From: Coprothermobacter proteolyticus DSM 5265
GTDB taxonomy: Bacteria; Coprothermobacterota; Coprothermobacteria; Coprothermobacterales; Coprothermobacteraceae
Reading direction: 5' to 3'
NCBI RefSeq assembly: GCF_000020945.1
Contig: NC_011295.1
Location: 558,001-622,000 of the forward strand
Length of the DNA stretch: 64,000 bases
Position numbers and translations under genes: made by a program. Of the stretch, positions 38,165 through 46,435 are shown in pieces (positions within the stretch are counted from its first letter, which is position 1; every line of letters begins with the position of its first letter). The notes beneath the pieces were generated by a model. That model worked only from the letters and a program-made list of their open reading frames with translations. It was not told the origin of the DNA and searched no databases.

Positions 38165-39544
38165 ATGAGCAAGGTAGTAATCATTGGGGCTGGCCCTGCT
38201 GGTATTTTTTGTGGACTTCGCCTTTCGGAAGTACTTAGCGGTGAAGACATAACTATTATTGAAAAGGGTAAACCCATTGATAAACGTCACTGCCCACTAC
38301 TTCTTAACGGCAAGTGCGTAAGCTGTGAGCCATGTTCCATGATAAGTGGTTGGGGCGGTGCAGGTGCTTACAGTGATGGGAAGCTGAATATTACAGGCGA
38401 AATTGGCGGTTTCCTTAATGAAATTTTGGGAGAACGACGTTTTGGAAGCTTTGTTCCAGAAGTACTTAAGTACTTTTACGACCACGGTGCTCCAAAAGAT
38501 CTTGATAATGTGGCTGAGAGGCCTGAGGTAGATGATTGGCGTAAAAGAGCTCGCCTTCTGGGAATGAAGCTTATCACTTTCCCAATTATTCATTTGGGTA
38601 CCGATAAGACTAAAGAAGTACTTGCAAACATGTATGACACTCTGCGGAACCGGGGCGTGAATATTATCTTTGACACTGAAGTGGAAGACATACTCACCGA
38701 AGACAAAAAGGTTGTCGGTGTGAGAACCAGTAGCGGCGACTTTCTTAAAGCTGATTACGTGGTGGTAGCTGTTGGAAGGAGCGGAGCTGATGATTTGACA
38801 CGCTGGGTGAATGGATTGGGCCTGCATTTCGGCACTAACCCAGTGGACTTGGGAGTACGGGTGGAGGTTCCTGCCGAGGTGCTTTTGCCCATGACAGACG
38901 TACTTTATGAGGTGAAACTGGAATACTACTCCAAGGCTTTTGAAGATAAAGTAAGGACGTTTTGCATGAATCCGGGTGGTGAAGTGGTTAAGGAACATCT
39001 GGATGACGTCATTACTGTTAATGGGCATTCCTATAAAGAGAAGTTCCTACCAAATACGAATTTCGCTGTATTGGTCAGCACCTATTTCACAGAGCCTTTC
39101 AAAGATCCAGTTGCTTACGGAAAACACGTGGCGAAGCTGGCTAACTTACTAAGTGACGGCATCATCGTGCAGCGTTTTGGCGACCTAGTAAATGGTCATC
39201 GCTCCACACCTGAACGTATTAAACGTAGTATTGTTAAACCGTCACTGGAGGATTCTATTCCTGGTGATCTAAACGCTGTACTTCCCAGAAGACACTTAGA
39301 AAGCATCATCGAGTTCTTACAGGTTCTCGACCAGTTTGCTCCAGGTGTTGGTAGCCGAGATACGCTGTTATATGGTGTGGAAGTAAAGTTTTACTCCATG
39401 AGGCCTGAGATTTCCAACGTGCTAGAATCAGAGATTTCTAACCTTTTCATGGCAGGTGACGGCGCGGGAATAACCAGAGGATTATTCCAAGCTGCCATGG
39501 CAGGCCTAGTAGTTGCTGATACGATAAAGGAGAGATGCATGTGA
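38165..39544 (+). CDS. FAD-dependent oxidoreductase (COG2509-like)
   Basis: A 459-residue flavoprotein. The N-terminus VVIIGAGPAGIFCGLRL is a Rossmann dinucleotide motif; CPLLLNGKCVSCEPCSMISGWGGAGAYSDGKLN shows four cysteines followed by a Gly-rich FAD contact, typical of this uncharacterised dehydrogenase family. A C-terminal NLFMAGDGAGITRGLFQAAMAG segment closes the FAD site. The cysteine set may bind an iron-sulfur cluster or metal. Substrate not known. It overlaps purA by 4 bp (GTGA). Confidence 0.85.
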   Translation: MSKVVIIGAGPAGIFCGLRLSEVLSGEDITIIEKGKPIDKRHCPLLLNGKCVSCEPCSMISGWGGAGAYSDGKLNITGEIGGFLNEILGERRFGSFVPEVLKYFYDHGAPKDLDNVAERPEVDDWRKRARLLGMKLITFPIIHLGTDKTKEVLANMYDTLRNRGVNIIFDTEVEDILTEDKKVVGVRTSSGDFLKADYVVVAVGRSGADDLTRWVNGLGLHFGTNPVDLGVRVEVPAEVLLPMTDVLYEVKLEYYSKAFEDKVRTFCMNPGGEVVKEHLDDVITVNGHSYKEKFLPNTNFAVLVSTYFTEPFKDPVAYGKHVAKLANLLSDGIIVQRFGDLVNGHRSTPERIKRSIVKPSLEDSIPGDLNAVLPRRHLESIIEFLQVLDQFAPGVGSRDTLLYGVEVKFYSMRPEISNVLESEISNLFMAGDGAGITRGLFQAAMAGLVVADTIKERCM

Positions 39545-40755
39545 GTGCGGACTTAGTTTGTGGACTTCAGTGGGGAGATGAAGGAAAAGGAAAAGCTGTG
39601 GATTACATCTCCAAGAACTACGATGTAGTAGCTCGGTTCAACGGTGGTGATAACGCTGGACATACCGTTGTTCACCAAGGGAGTACCTATAAATTTCATG
39701 TGATCCCCAGCGGAGTACTAAGGGGATGCTTGGGAGTTATTGGAAGTGGGGTAGTACTTAATCCATCTTCGTTAGAAGAAGAGCTGCGCCAGTTGAGTGG
39801 CGATGAAAAGATCGTTATCTCGAAGAGAGCGCATCTCATACTTCCTTCATACAAACTGCTGGACCAGAAGTTGGAAAGTCTTAAGGGTGACAAAGTTGGG
39901 ACTACTGGTCGCGGTATTGGTCCGGCATACGGCTTTAAGGCTTTTAGATTCGGAGTGCGAGTGGGAGACCTTTTTCAAGACGGTCTAGAAGAAAAGCTAA
40001 GTGAGATTCGAAGGTTGGTAGAAAGCTTGAATGTGGAGTGGATTCAACCCGATGTGAAACATTGGAAGGAAGTGCTTGCCCCGTATGTGGGTGATGATTA
40101 TAAGGTACTCCATGAAGCGTATTTGGAAGGACGTCGAATACTGTTTGAAGCTGCTCAGGGCGTTCTGCTGGATTTGGATTTTGGGACCTATCCGTTTGTC
40201 ACGTCCAGCTACACTTTCACGAACGGTGTTCACGCTGGTTCGGGTTTTAACGCAAAAGAGCTTGGTGACATAATAGGCGTTAGTAAGGCTTATACAACGC
40301 GTGTCGGTAATGGTGCCTTCCCTTCGGAAGTTTTTGGAGAGACCGCAGATCATATCAGAGAACAAGGAGCAGAGTTTGGAACGACCACAGGAAGGCCACG
40401 TAGAGTAGGTTGGCTGGATTTAGTTGCACTGCGGTATGCTGTACGAGTTTCGGGATGCAACAAGGTTTTCTTGACTAAGGTAGACGTGCTGTCAGGTTTG
40501 GATAAAGTGGGATTGATAACGTCCTATGAAGTAGATGGTCAAAGATACAGCGACTGGTTTGATTTTAGCCAAGGGGCTCTGGAGCTGGTAAAGCCTATTG
40601 TGGAATGGTGTAATGGATGGGGAAGCGTGTTGAACGAGGGTAAACTTAATGCAAATTTGTTAGCCTTTATGGAGGCCGTTGAAGGCGCTGCGGGTGCAAA
40701 AATACAGTGGGTTTCTTATGGTCCCAGTGACCACGAAACGTTGTGCATGCTATAA
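39541..40755 (+). CDS. purA: Adenylosuccinate synthetase
   Basis: A 404-residue PurA that joins IMP and aspartate using GTP in AMP synthesis. LQWGDEGKGKAVD with the catalytic Asp, NAGHTVV with the catalytic His, GTTGRGIGPAY and the GRPRRVGWLD segment are all present. GTG 39541 is preferred to ATG 39535 because AAGGAG is 8 bp from the GTG but only 2 bp from the ATG. Slightly shorter than usual (about 425-430). Its last Leu codon and stop form the -10 box for the following tRNA-Pro. Confidence 0.96.
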   Translation: MSADLVCGLQWGDEGKGKAVDYISKNYDVVARFNGGDNAGHTVVHQGSTYKFHVIPSGVLRGCLGVIGSGVVLNPSSLEEELRQLSGDEKIVISKRAHLILPSYKLLDQKLESLKGDKVGTTGRGIGPAYGFKAFRFGVRVGDLFQDGLEEKLSEIRRLVESLNVEWIQPDVKHWKEVLAPYVGDDYKVLHEAYLEGRRILFEAAQGVLLDLDFGTYPFVTSSYTFTNGVHAGSGFNAKELGDIIGVSKAYTTRVGNGAFPSEVFGETADHIREQGAEFGTTTGRPRRVGWLDLVALRYAVRVSGCNKVFLTKVDVLSGLDKVGLITSYEVDGQRYSDWFDFSQGALELVKPIVEWCNGWGSVLNEGKLNANLLAFMEAVEGAAGAKIQWVSYGPSDHETLCML

Positions 40756-40756
40756 T
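40727..40756 (+). promoter_or_regulatory. Promoter of tRNA-Pro(CGG) formed in the purA end
   Basis: GTGACC (40727-40732), 18 bp, TATAAT (40751-40756). The -10 consists of the last two bases of the Leu codon CTA, the TAA stop of purA and one T. The tRNA begins 17 bp downstream. Confidence 0.65.
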
Positions 40757-40773
40757 TGGTCAGGATATTGCGG

Positions 40774-40850
40774 CGGGGCGTAGCGCAGCTTGGTAGCGCA
40801 CCTGGTTCGGGACCAGGGAGTCGGCGGTTCGAATCCGCCCGCCCCGACCA
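40774..40850 (+). tRNA. tRNA-Pro(CGG)
   Basis: Acceptor CGGGGCG/CGCCCCG, discriminator A, CCA encoded. Anticodon stem CCTGG/CCAGG, loop TTCGGGA, anticodon CGG. The decarboxylase gene follows 24 bp later with no terminator between, so the two may share a transcript. Confidence 0.97.
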
Positions 40851-40874
40851 TTAAAGGGAGGAAATTCACAGGAG

Positions 40875-42332
40875 ATGAATGATCAATACAGAACTCCTTA
40901 TTACAGCGGTTTGCTGGCTTATATTGCAAAGCACCGTGCCAGTTTTCACATGCCGGGTCACAAACGAGGCAGGGGTGTACATCCCGACTTCAAAGCTTTT
41001 TTAGGTGAGAATGTGTTTTTACTTGACCTCACTGAAGTGCAGGGGGTTGACTACTTGCATAAGCCCACTGGCATTCTCAGAGAAGCTATGGACTTATTGG
41101 CAGATGCCTACGGTGCAAAAGAATCGTTCTTTTTAGTAAACGGTAGCACAGTGGGAAACCAAGCTGCTCTCATGGCTGTTGGTGGTCCAGGAAAGAAAAT
41201 TCTTATTGCACGTAACAGCCACAGGTCAGTGGTTGGTGGGCTCATACTGAATGGTTCCATACCCGTTTATCTCCCTGTAAACGTGGACCCGGAGCTGGGA
41301 ATAACAACAAGCGTTTCACCGGAAGTTCTAAGAGAGTATTTAGACAAGCATGACGTAGATGCCGTGTTCTTAACTAATCCAAATTACTACGGAGTTTCAG
41401 GTAACATAAGGGAACTAGTGGATATTGTTCATGAACATGGTCTGCCCATTGTAGTAGATGAGGCTCATGGTGCTCACTTCCACTTCCATCAAGCTCTTCC
41501 ACTTTCGGCTGTGGATGCGGGTGCGGATCTAGTGGTGCAATCCACTCACAAAACACTCTCCTCCATGACACAGAGCTCTTGGATGCATATGAATGGAGAT
41601 CTTGTGGATGTTGAGCTGTTGAAGGCTGCACTTAGGACACTTCAGAGCAGTTCTCCAAACTACGTTCTCATGGCCAGTTTAGACGTAGCAAGGATGCAGA
41701 TGGCAACGGAGGGAGCTGAACTACTTAGCTCAGCGCTTAATGTGGCTCAGTACTTGCGGGAAGCCATAAACGAGATTCCCGGACTGCAATGCTTCGGCAG
41801 AGAAAGGGTAGGAAAGTACGGTATTTTCGATGTTGACCTGACGAAAATAACCATAACTGTGCTTGGTTTGGGCCTCACGGGTTACAAAGTGGAGCAACTG
41901 CTTAATGACGAGCTGGGTGTGGAAGTGGAGCTATCAGATCCGAACAACATACTTGCTTTTGTTACCATTGGTGATGATTACGACAATGCTGACAAACTCA
42001 TAAAAGCCATGTCGAACCTCTCTGAACGCTTCTTCGGCAAGCTTCCACCTTTGGAGACTGCTGCTGTTCACACATTTCCTGTGCTGCCCGAAGTCGTGCT
42101 TACACCTCGAGAAGCATTCTTCGCTGAAAAGAAAGTCGTTCCGTTTAGAGAAGCTGTTGGTGCTATTAGTGCTGAGTCGGTGGTGCTTTATCCTCCTGGA
42201 ATTCCCGTTATTGCTCCCGGGGAAAGAATCACGGAAGAGAGCTTTGACTACGTTATGAAAAGGAAGGAAGAAGGAGCGGAAGTACAGGGTACCGCTGATC
42301 CGGAACTGGAGTTCATACAAGTTCTTAAATGA
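40875..42332 (+). CDS. Orn/Lys/Arg decarboxylase (SpeA-type, PLP)
   Basis: A 485-residue PLP decarboxylase of the major-domain I family. [61 protein letters not shown] and [16 protein letters not shown] (with the Schiff-base Lys) are seen, and the C-terminal domain has [17 protein letters not shown]. Length is that of Gram-positive SpeA/YaaO enzymes (about 480), which lack the N-terminal wing domain of the large enterobacterial forms. Substrate could be arginine, lysine or ornithine. It probably works with the diamine-type aminotransferase at 36478. It may be transcribed together with tRNA-Pro(CGG). Confidence 0.92.
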   Translation: MNDQYRTPYYSGLLAYIAKHRASFHMPGHKRGRGVHPDFKAFLGENVFLLDLTEVQGVDYLHKPTGILREAMDLLADAYGAKESFFLVNGSTVGNQAALMAVGGPGKKILIARNSHRSVVGGLILNGSIPVYLPVNVDPELGITTSVSPEVLREYLDKHDVDAVFLTNPNYYGVSGNIRELVDIVHEHGLPIVVDEAHGAHFHFHQALPLSAVDAGADLVVQSTHKTLSSMTQSSWMHMNGDLVDVELLKAALRTLQSSSPNYVLMASLDVARMQMATEGAELLSSALNVAQYLREAINEIPGLQCFGRERVGKYGIFDVDLTKITITVLGLGLTGYKVEQLLNDELGVEVELSDPNNILAFVTIGDDYDNADKLIKAMSNLSERFFGKLPPLETAAVHTFPVLPEVVLTPREAFFAEKKVVPFREAVGAISAESVVLYPPGIPVIAPGERITEESFDYVMKRKEEGAEVQGTADPELEFIQVLK

Positions 42333-42365
42333 GCTCAAATGTGGCCTTAAACAGAAGTTTTCTCT

Positions 42366-42371
42366 TATAAT
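42366..42371 (+). promoter_or_regulatory. -10 box of the V/A-ATPase operon
   Basis: A consensus TATAAT 61 bp before the first ATPase gene, in the 100-bp gap after the decarboxylase. The -35 region is weak. Confidence 0.45.
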
Positions 42372-42432
42372 ATTAAGGTGTGTGTAGCTGGAAAACTAAA
42401 CGCGATTTGCGAAATTAAAAGGCGGTGGCAAC

Positions 42433-42744
42433 GTGGAAGAGTTCTTCGAGGCACTTAAGTCTTTGGAACAAGAAGCGTCAGACATAGTGTCCACTTCTTC
42501 TGTCCAGGCGCGACAGAGGGTGGAGGTTGCTAGAGAGCGTTTTGCAGAGGAATTTCATGAATTGGAAGAGAACTGCCGTCAGGAGTTAGAAAGGGAGCTC
42601 GAAAGACTTTCTCAAGAATGGGAACAGAGGAGACAAGAGGAACTGGAGTCCTACAGCAAGCAACTAAGTAAACTTGGTACAGAATTAGACCAGCGTGCCG
42701 GTCACCTTGCGAAGGAACTTCTGGAGTCATTCCTGGGGGAGTGA
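42433..42744 (+). CDS. V/A-type ATPase peripheral stalk subunit (H/G type)
   Basis: A 103-residue protein that is almost entirely coiled coil (heptads of Glu, Arg, Gln and Leu), as expected for the small peripheral stalk subunit that pairs with subunit E (NtpF in Enterococcus, G/H in archaea and Thermus). Identification rests on composition and on its place as first gene of the operon. GTG start with ggcggtgg just before it. It ends 6 bp before subunit I. Confidence 0.75.
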   Translation: MEEFFEALKSLEQEASDIVSTSSVQARQRVEVARERFAEEFHELEENCRQELERELERLSQEWEQRRQEELESYSKQLSKLGTELDQRAGHLAKELLESFLGE

Positions 42745-42750
42745 AAGAGC

Positions 42751-44598
42751 TTGCCAATCGCAGAGCTGGAGAAAGTATGCTTCTACGTTCCAAAGCACAA
42801 CGTGGGGGCTTTGAGAAAATACATTTTTAAGTTATCCGATTTTCATCCGCTGGAGCTTAACCACAACACGTTGGGGGACTTTGCCACCCTGAAGGATCGC
42901 CTTGAGCGAGTAGTTTCCCTTGGGAGTAAGAGAAAGCCTGACATTTATGCTACGTCTGTGTTAAGTGAAAAAGAAACTATATCCACTGGTTATATTGAGA
43001 TTGGGCCAGTGCTCTCTGAAATTGAAAGGCTCATAGACGAGCATCAGCTACTAACGAATGAACTTAACAACCTAAACAAACAGATTTTGGGTTTGGAGCC
43101 TTTCCAGTGGGTTAGTGCCCCATGGGAAGACTCCCATAACTGGCACTGGATTAAGGTTGTCTTAGTTAAAAAAAGCAAAGCCGTATTGAAGATTCTTTCT
43201 GATCTTCCTGTAGCTTTCGCTGAGGGAGACAACGCCATCGTTGTGGCTTATTACAAAGACGATGATGAAACAGCAGAAGTCATTAGAGAGTATGCTTTGG
43301 ATGACAGGCTGCTAACAGATATTGGGCGTGAGCTAAATGAGCTCAAGATAAAGAAAGAACAACTCACAAAACACTTAGCTGACGTGGAAAGTCAGTTAGA
43401 TACTCTTCTTGAGGAAAACGGTACGCAGATAAGAAAGGCTTTTGATTACTACTCGGTTTCGTTGGAATATGCCAGATTGGTAAATGGCTCTGTTGATACG
43501 CAGTTTTTGGGGGTAGTGGTAGGTTACCTGCCAAAGGAGCATTTAAACGATGCTTTGAAAGAGGTTAGAGCGTTGGGTGGCGATGTTTTACAACTGCCGC
43601 CAGAGGAAGATGAAATGTATCCTACAAAATTGGAGAACTCAAGCTTTTTTGAGCCTTATGAGTCTATTACTCTGATGTATGGGCCACCCCGTTATGACAC
43701 TTACGATCCAACACCTGCTGTAGCTCTTTGGTGGAACCTGTTTTTTGCTTTCATGCTGGGTGATGCCGGATTTGGTCTCGTAATAACACTTGTGAGTTTA
43801 TACGGACTCAAGAAGATTAAGAGCATGGAAAAGATTCTAAGGCTTTGTTTGAACGTGGGCGTTGGAACCATGATAGTCGGCATAATTACGTGGAGTTGGT
43901 TTTCTACGCAACCACTTATGATCAATGGGAAAGCATTGGGGCTTTTCTACCCCGTGAACGGTAGTGATGTGAACACCATGCTTGTAATTTCCTTGGTTAT
44001 TGGTGTTATGGCGCAGTTCTATGCCATGGGCATAAAGGGGTGGTGGATGCTAAGGAACAAGGACTATCTGGGGTTTTGGTCGGATGTTTTCTGTTGGTGG
44101 GGTTTCTTGAGTTCTTTGATTTGGCTACTATTGGGTGGAGGCTCCATGTCAACGTACCTTGCGCTATTCTTTGCAATTAACCTTATCTTGTTTCAGGGGC
44201 GTGAGTCAAAGAACTGGATTTCCAGACTGGGTATGGGGCTCATTGGACTTTATGGCATCATAAGTCCCTATGGTGTTGCTTCCTTTTTGGGTGATGTGCT
44301 TTCCTATTCACGTTTGATGGCACTTAACTTGACGGGGGCACTCATGGGGCAGGTATTTAATTCATTGTCATTTGGTGTGATGAAAAGTGGCTTAATGGGA
44401 ATCGTTTTTGGGGTTCTCATGTTTGTGGTTTTTCAAGTGTTTAACTTTGCTATTTCAGCATTAGGTGCGTTTGTGCACAGTATTAGGTTGGTATTCTTAG
44501 AAATGTATGGGCGGTTCTACGAAGGAAACGGTGAACTTTTTAAACCGCTCAAAAGAGTCGGAAGGTACTACAGATTTGAGGAGGTTGATTATGAATGA
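42751..44598 (+). CDS. V/A-type ATPase subunit I (a-type)
   Basis: A 615-residue subunit. The N-terminal half is a soluble arm with coiled coils (about 70-120 and 195-225); the C-terminal half has about seven membrane helices, starting with WWNLFFAFMLGDAGFGLV. The essential Arg of the ion path is in LSYSRLMALNLTGALMG near residue 525. It forms the half-channels through which ions reach the rotor ring. TTG start 6 bp after the first gene. Its stop overlaps the start of subunit K. Confidence 0.92.
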   Translation: MPIAELEKVCFYVPKHNVGALRKYIFKLSDFHPLELNHNTLGDFATLKDRLERVVSLGSKRKPDIYATSVLSEKETISTGYIEIGPVLSEIERLIDEHQLLTNELNNLNKQILGLEPFQWVSAPWEDSHNWHWIKVVLVKKSKAVLKILSDLPVAFAEGDNAIVVAYYKDDDETAEVIREYALDDRLLTDIGRELNELKIKKEQLTKHLADVESQLDTLLEENGTQIRKAFDYYSVSLEYARLVNGSVDTQFLGVVVGYLPKEHLNDALKEVRALGGDVLQLPPEEDEMYPTKLENSSFFEPYESITLMYGPPRYDTYDPTPAVALWWNLFFAFMLGDAGFGLVITLVSLYGLKKIKSMEKILRLCLNVGVGTMIVGIITWSWFSTQPLMINGKALGLFYPVNGSDVNTMLVISLVIGVMAQFYAMGIKGWWMLRNKDYLGFWSDVFCWWGFLSSLIWLLLGGGSMSTYLALFFAINLILFQGRESKNWISRLGMGLIGLYGIISPYGVASFLGDVLSYSRLMALNLTGALMGQVFNSLSFGVMKSGLMGIVFGVLMFVVFQVFNFAISALGAFVHSIRLVFLEMYGRFYEGNGELFKPLKRVGRYYRFEEVDYE

Positions 44599-45059
44599 CG
44601 ATTGATGGGACATCCGTAGCTCTGATTGGCGCGGGTTTAACGGCAGGGCTAAGTGCAGTGGGTTCCGCATGGGGTGTTGGTTTAGCGGGGAAAGCAACCA
44701 GTGCAGTGCTATCAGAGAAGCCAAATCTTTTCGGACAGATGCTTGTGCTTCAGGCTTTGCCAGGTACCCAGGGTTTTTACGGTTTTATAGCTATGTTTCT
44801 GGCGCTAGGAAGAATTAATGCTGCTACATCAATTTCTATTGCTCAGGCATTGCAACTTATAGGCGCTTTACTTCCTGTTATGTTTGGAGAGCTTATAAGT
44901 GCTTACTGGCAAGGAGTGGCGTCAGCTGGTGCTGCGCAAATGGTGGCAAAACAACCGGAATCCTTCGGTAGAGCCGTGATCATACCCGCATTGGTGGAAA
45001 CTTACGCTATTCTATCCTTGTTAGCTACGATTATTTTGCTTGGAGGAGTGACGCTTTAG
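44595..45059 (+). CDS. ntpK: V/A-type ATPase proteolipid subunit K (rotor ring)
   Basis: A 154-residue double-hairpin proteolipid with four membrane helices. The second helix has LPGTQGFYGF, the loop before helix 4 has AYWQG and the fourth helix has LVETYAIL. These hold the Thr, Gln, Tyr, Gln and Glu residues that coordinate Na+ in Enterococcus hirae NtpK (Thr64, Gln65, Tyr68, Gln110, Glu139 in that protein). Na+ rather than H+ coupling is therefore predicted. ATG 44595 overlaps the subunit I stop (ATGA). Confidence 0.94.
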   Translation: MTIDGTSVALIGAGLTAGLSAVGSAWGVGLAGKATSAVLSEKPNLFGQMLVLQALPGTQGFYGFIAMFLALGRINAATSISIAQALQLIGALLPVMFGELISAYWQGVASAGAAQMVAKQPESFGRAVIIPALVETYAILSLLATIILLGGVTL

Positions 45060-45604
45060 TGGACATTGACAAGCTCCGCAGTGTGGTTTTTGCGGAAGCC
45101 CAGCGGAAAGCTGAAGAGATCCTATCCTCTGCGGAAGAAGAGATAGCAAAACTAAAGCAAGAACATGAGAAACGCGTGGAAGAGCTAAAGTTAGCCACTG
45201 CTCAGCAAAAGAAAAAACTCATTGAGACAGAAACTGAGCGATGGAAGCGGCAGATTGAATATGAAAAGCGTATGCTCGTTGAGCAGGTCATCGTTCAAGC
45301 CATACAGGGCTTGAAAGGTAGAATTGAAGACGAAATCGCTTCTGGTGTTTATGCTCCAAGCTATGTTGATTGGCTAAAGAAACAAGTCCCAGAGGCTGAT
45401 GAGTGGACAGTTGGTAGGGAATATGGTGAGCTGCAGAGGGCATTTTCAAAGAAGGGAATAAAGTTCACGGTTGATGACAGCAAAAAAGTAAAAGCTCGTA
45501 AGGGTGATACTGTTTTCGATTTATCGCCTGACGTGGTGGCTAATGCCATATTGGAAAGATTTTCACATGAAATCTACGAAGAGTTTAAGGGGCTGCTAAA
45601 GTGA
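45059..45604 (+). CDS. V/A-type ATPase subunit E
   Basis: A 181-residue peripheral stalk subunit: a long N-terminal coiled coil (about 10-85, rich in Glu, Lys and Gln) and a small C-terminal globular domain. Length and domain order fit subunit E, which links the catalytic head to subunit I. The GTG start shares its G with the subunit K stop codon (TAGTG). No odd features. Confidence 0.88.
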   Translation: MDIDKLRSVVFAEAQRKAEEILSSAEEEIAKLKQEHEKRVEELKLATAQQKKKLIETETERWKRQIEYEKRMLVEQVIVQAIQGLKGRIEDEIASGVYAPSYVDWLKKQVPEADEWTVGREYGELQRAFSKKGIKFTVDDSKKVKARKGDTVFDLSPDVVANAILERFSHEIYEEFKGLLK

Positions 45605-46119
45605 GAGAAGTGTCTGACATCGCAGCCTTGGTGGCAGCTAGGCAAGATAGAGTTTTACCCTTGGAGACAATAGATAAGCTAAGAGTAAACCCTTACTTAC
45701 TCAATCAGGTTGCATTAAACCCTGATATGCGACAACAGATTACAGAAAAACCTCCCGACGAGGCAGCGAATGCATTGTGGAAGGATTTCTTAGAAGAGCT
45801 CGATGAGCTGCTTGGTTTACTCGGAGAGAGTGGATATGCGGAAATGGAAGAATTCTACAGGGCGCGCTTTTTCGGTGAAGCTTTTGAAACCGAAAAACTC
45901 AAAACGTTACCCTTTGGAGAGTTTCTTTATGAAGCTTTTATGAGCTCTGTGGAATCCTTAAAACGTGGTGAGCAAGGAAGTGACTGGCGTTTAGAATGGC
46001 TTAAGTTCCTGGAATACAACTATTTTTCAGGGTCTTTCTTGGCGGGGGTTTTACGTTATGTGGAACTACGGTTTCAGACTATTGCAGGAATCAGCTATGC
46101 TTTACTCAGAACGGGGTAG
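45601..46119 (+). CDS. V/A-type ATPase subunit C (d-type), half-length
   Basis: A 172-residue protein in the position of subunit C between E and F. The C-terminal FLAGVLRYVELRFQTIAGISYALL resembles the end of subunit C (PF01992). Typical subunit C is 320-380 residues with three repeated helical bundles that form the funnel joining central stalk and K ring; this one is about half that. No second fragment, frameshift or in-frame stop was seen nearby. GTG start overlaps the E stop. The call rests mainly on gene order. Confidence 0.7.
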   Translation: MREVSDIAALVAARQDRVLPLETIDKLRVNPYLLNQVALNPDMRQQITEKPPDEAANALWKDFLEELDELLGLLGESGYAEMEEFYRARFFGEAFETEKLKTLPFGEFLYEAFMSSVESLKRGEQGSDWRLEWLKFLEYNYFSGSFLAGVLRYVELRFQTIAGISYALLRTG

Positions 46120-46137
46120 TTTGTTGGGGGTTGTCGG

Positions 46138-46425
46138 ATGGCTGAAATAGTTGCCTGTGGGAAAAGCGGATTATATGACTTCCTTAGCTTTTCAGGTATA
46201 CGTGTGGTGGAAGCTGAGGAAATTGACCATATTTTGGCTAGTGCCACTGACACAGTGGTATTGGTTACAGATGGCATCTCTTGTAGTACGGAGCTGATAA
46301 GCGATTTGGAGGAAAAATACGGAACGAAGTTTGTGCCCGTTGTGCTTGACCCGAAACAGGGCGTAGATGTGAGCTCAGCGAGAAGGTTTGTGGAAAGAGC
46401 TCTGGGTGTAAAACTTGACAGGTAG
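46138..46425 (+). CDS. V/A-type ATPase subunit F
   Basis: A 95-residue Rossmann-like protein with ACGKSGLYDFLSFSGI, a VVLVTDG strand and a C-terminal RFVERALGV helix, matching the small central stalk subunit F that binds subunit D and regulates ATPase activity. Normal length. The only non-overlapping gap of note in the operon (18 bp) lies before it. Confidence 0.88.
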   Translation: MAEIVACGKSGLYDFLSFSGIRVVEAEEIDHILASATDTVVLVTDGISCSTELISDLEEKYGTKFVPVVLDPKQGVDVSSARRFVERALGVKLDR

Positions 46426-46435
46426 GTGGTGATAG

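Noticed and set aside
38297-39028. Long minus-strand open frame (243 codons)
   Set aside because: It lies wholly antisense to the FAD oxidoreductase gene, whose motifs are clear; it has no ribosome site and no recognisable motif.
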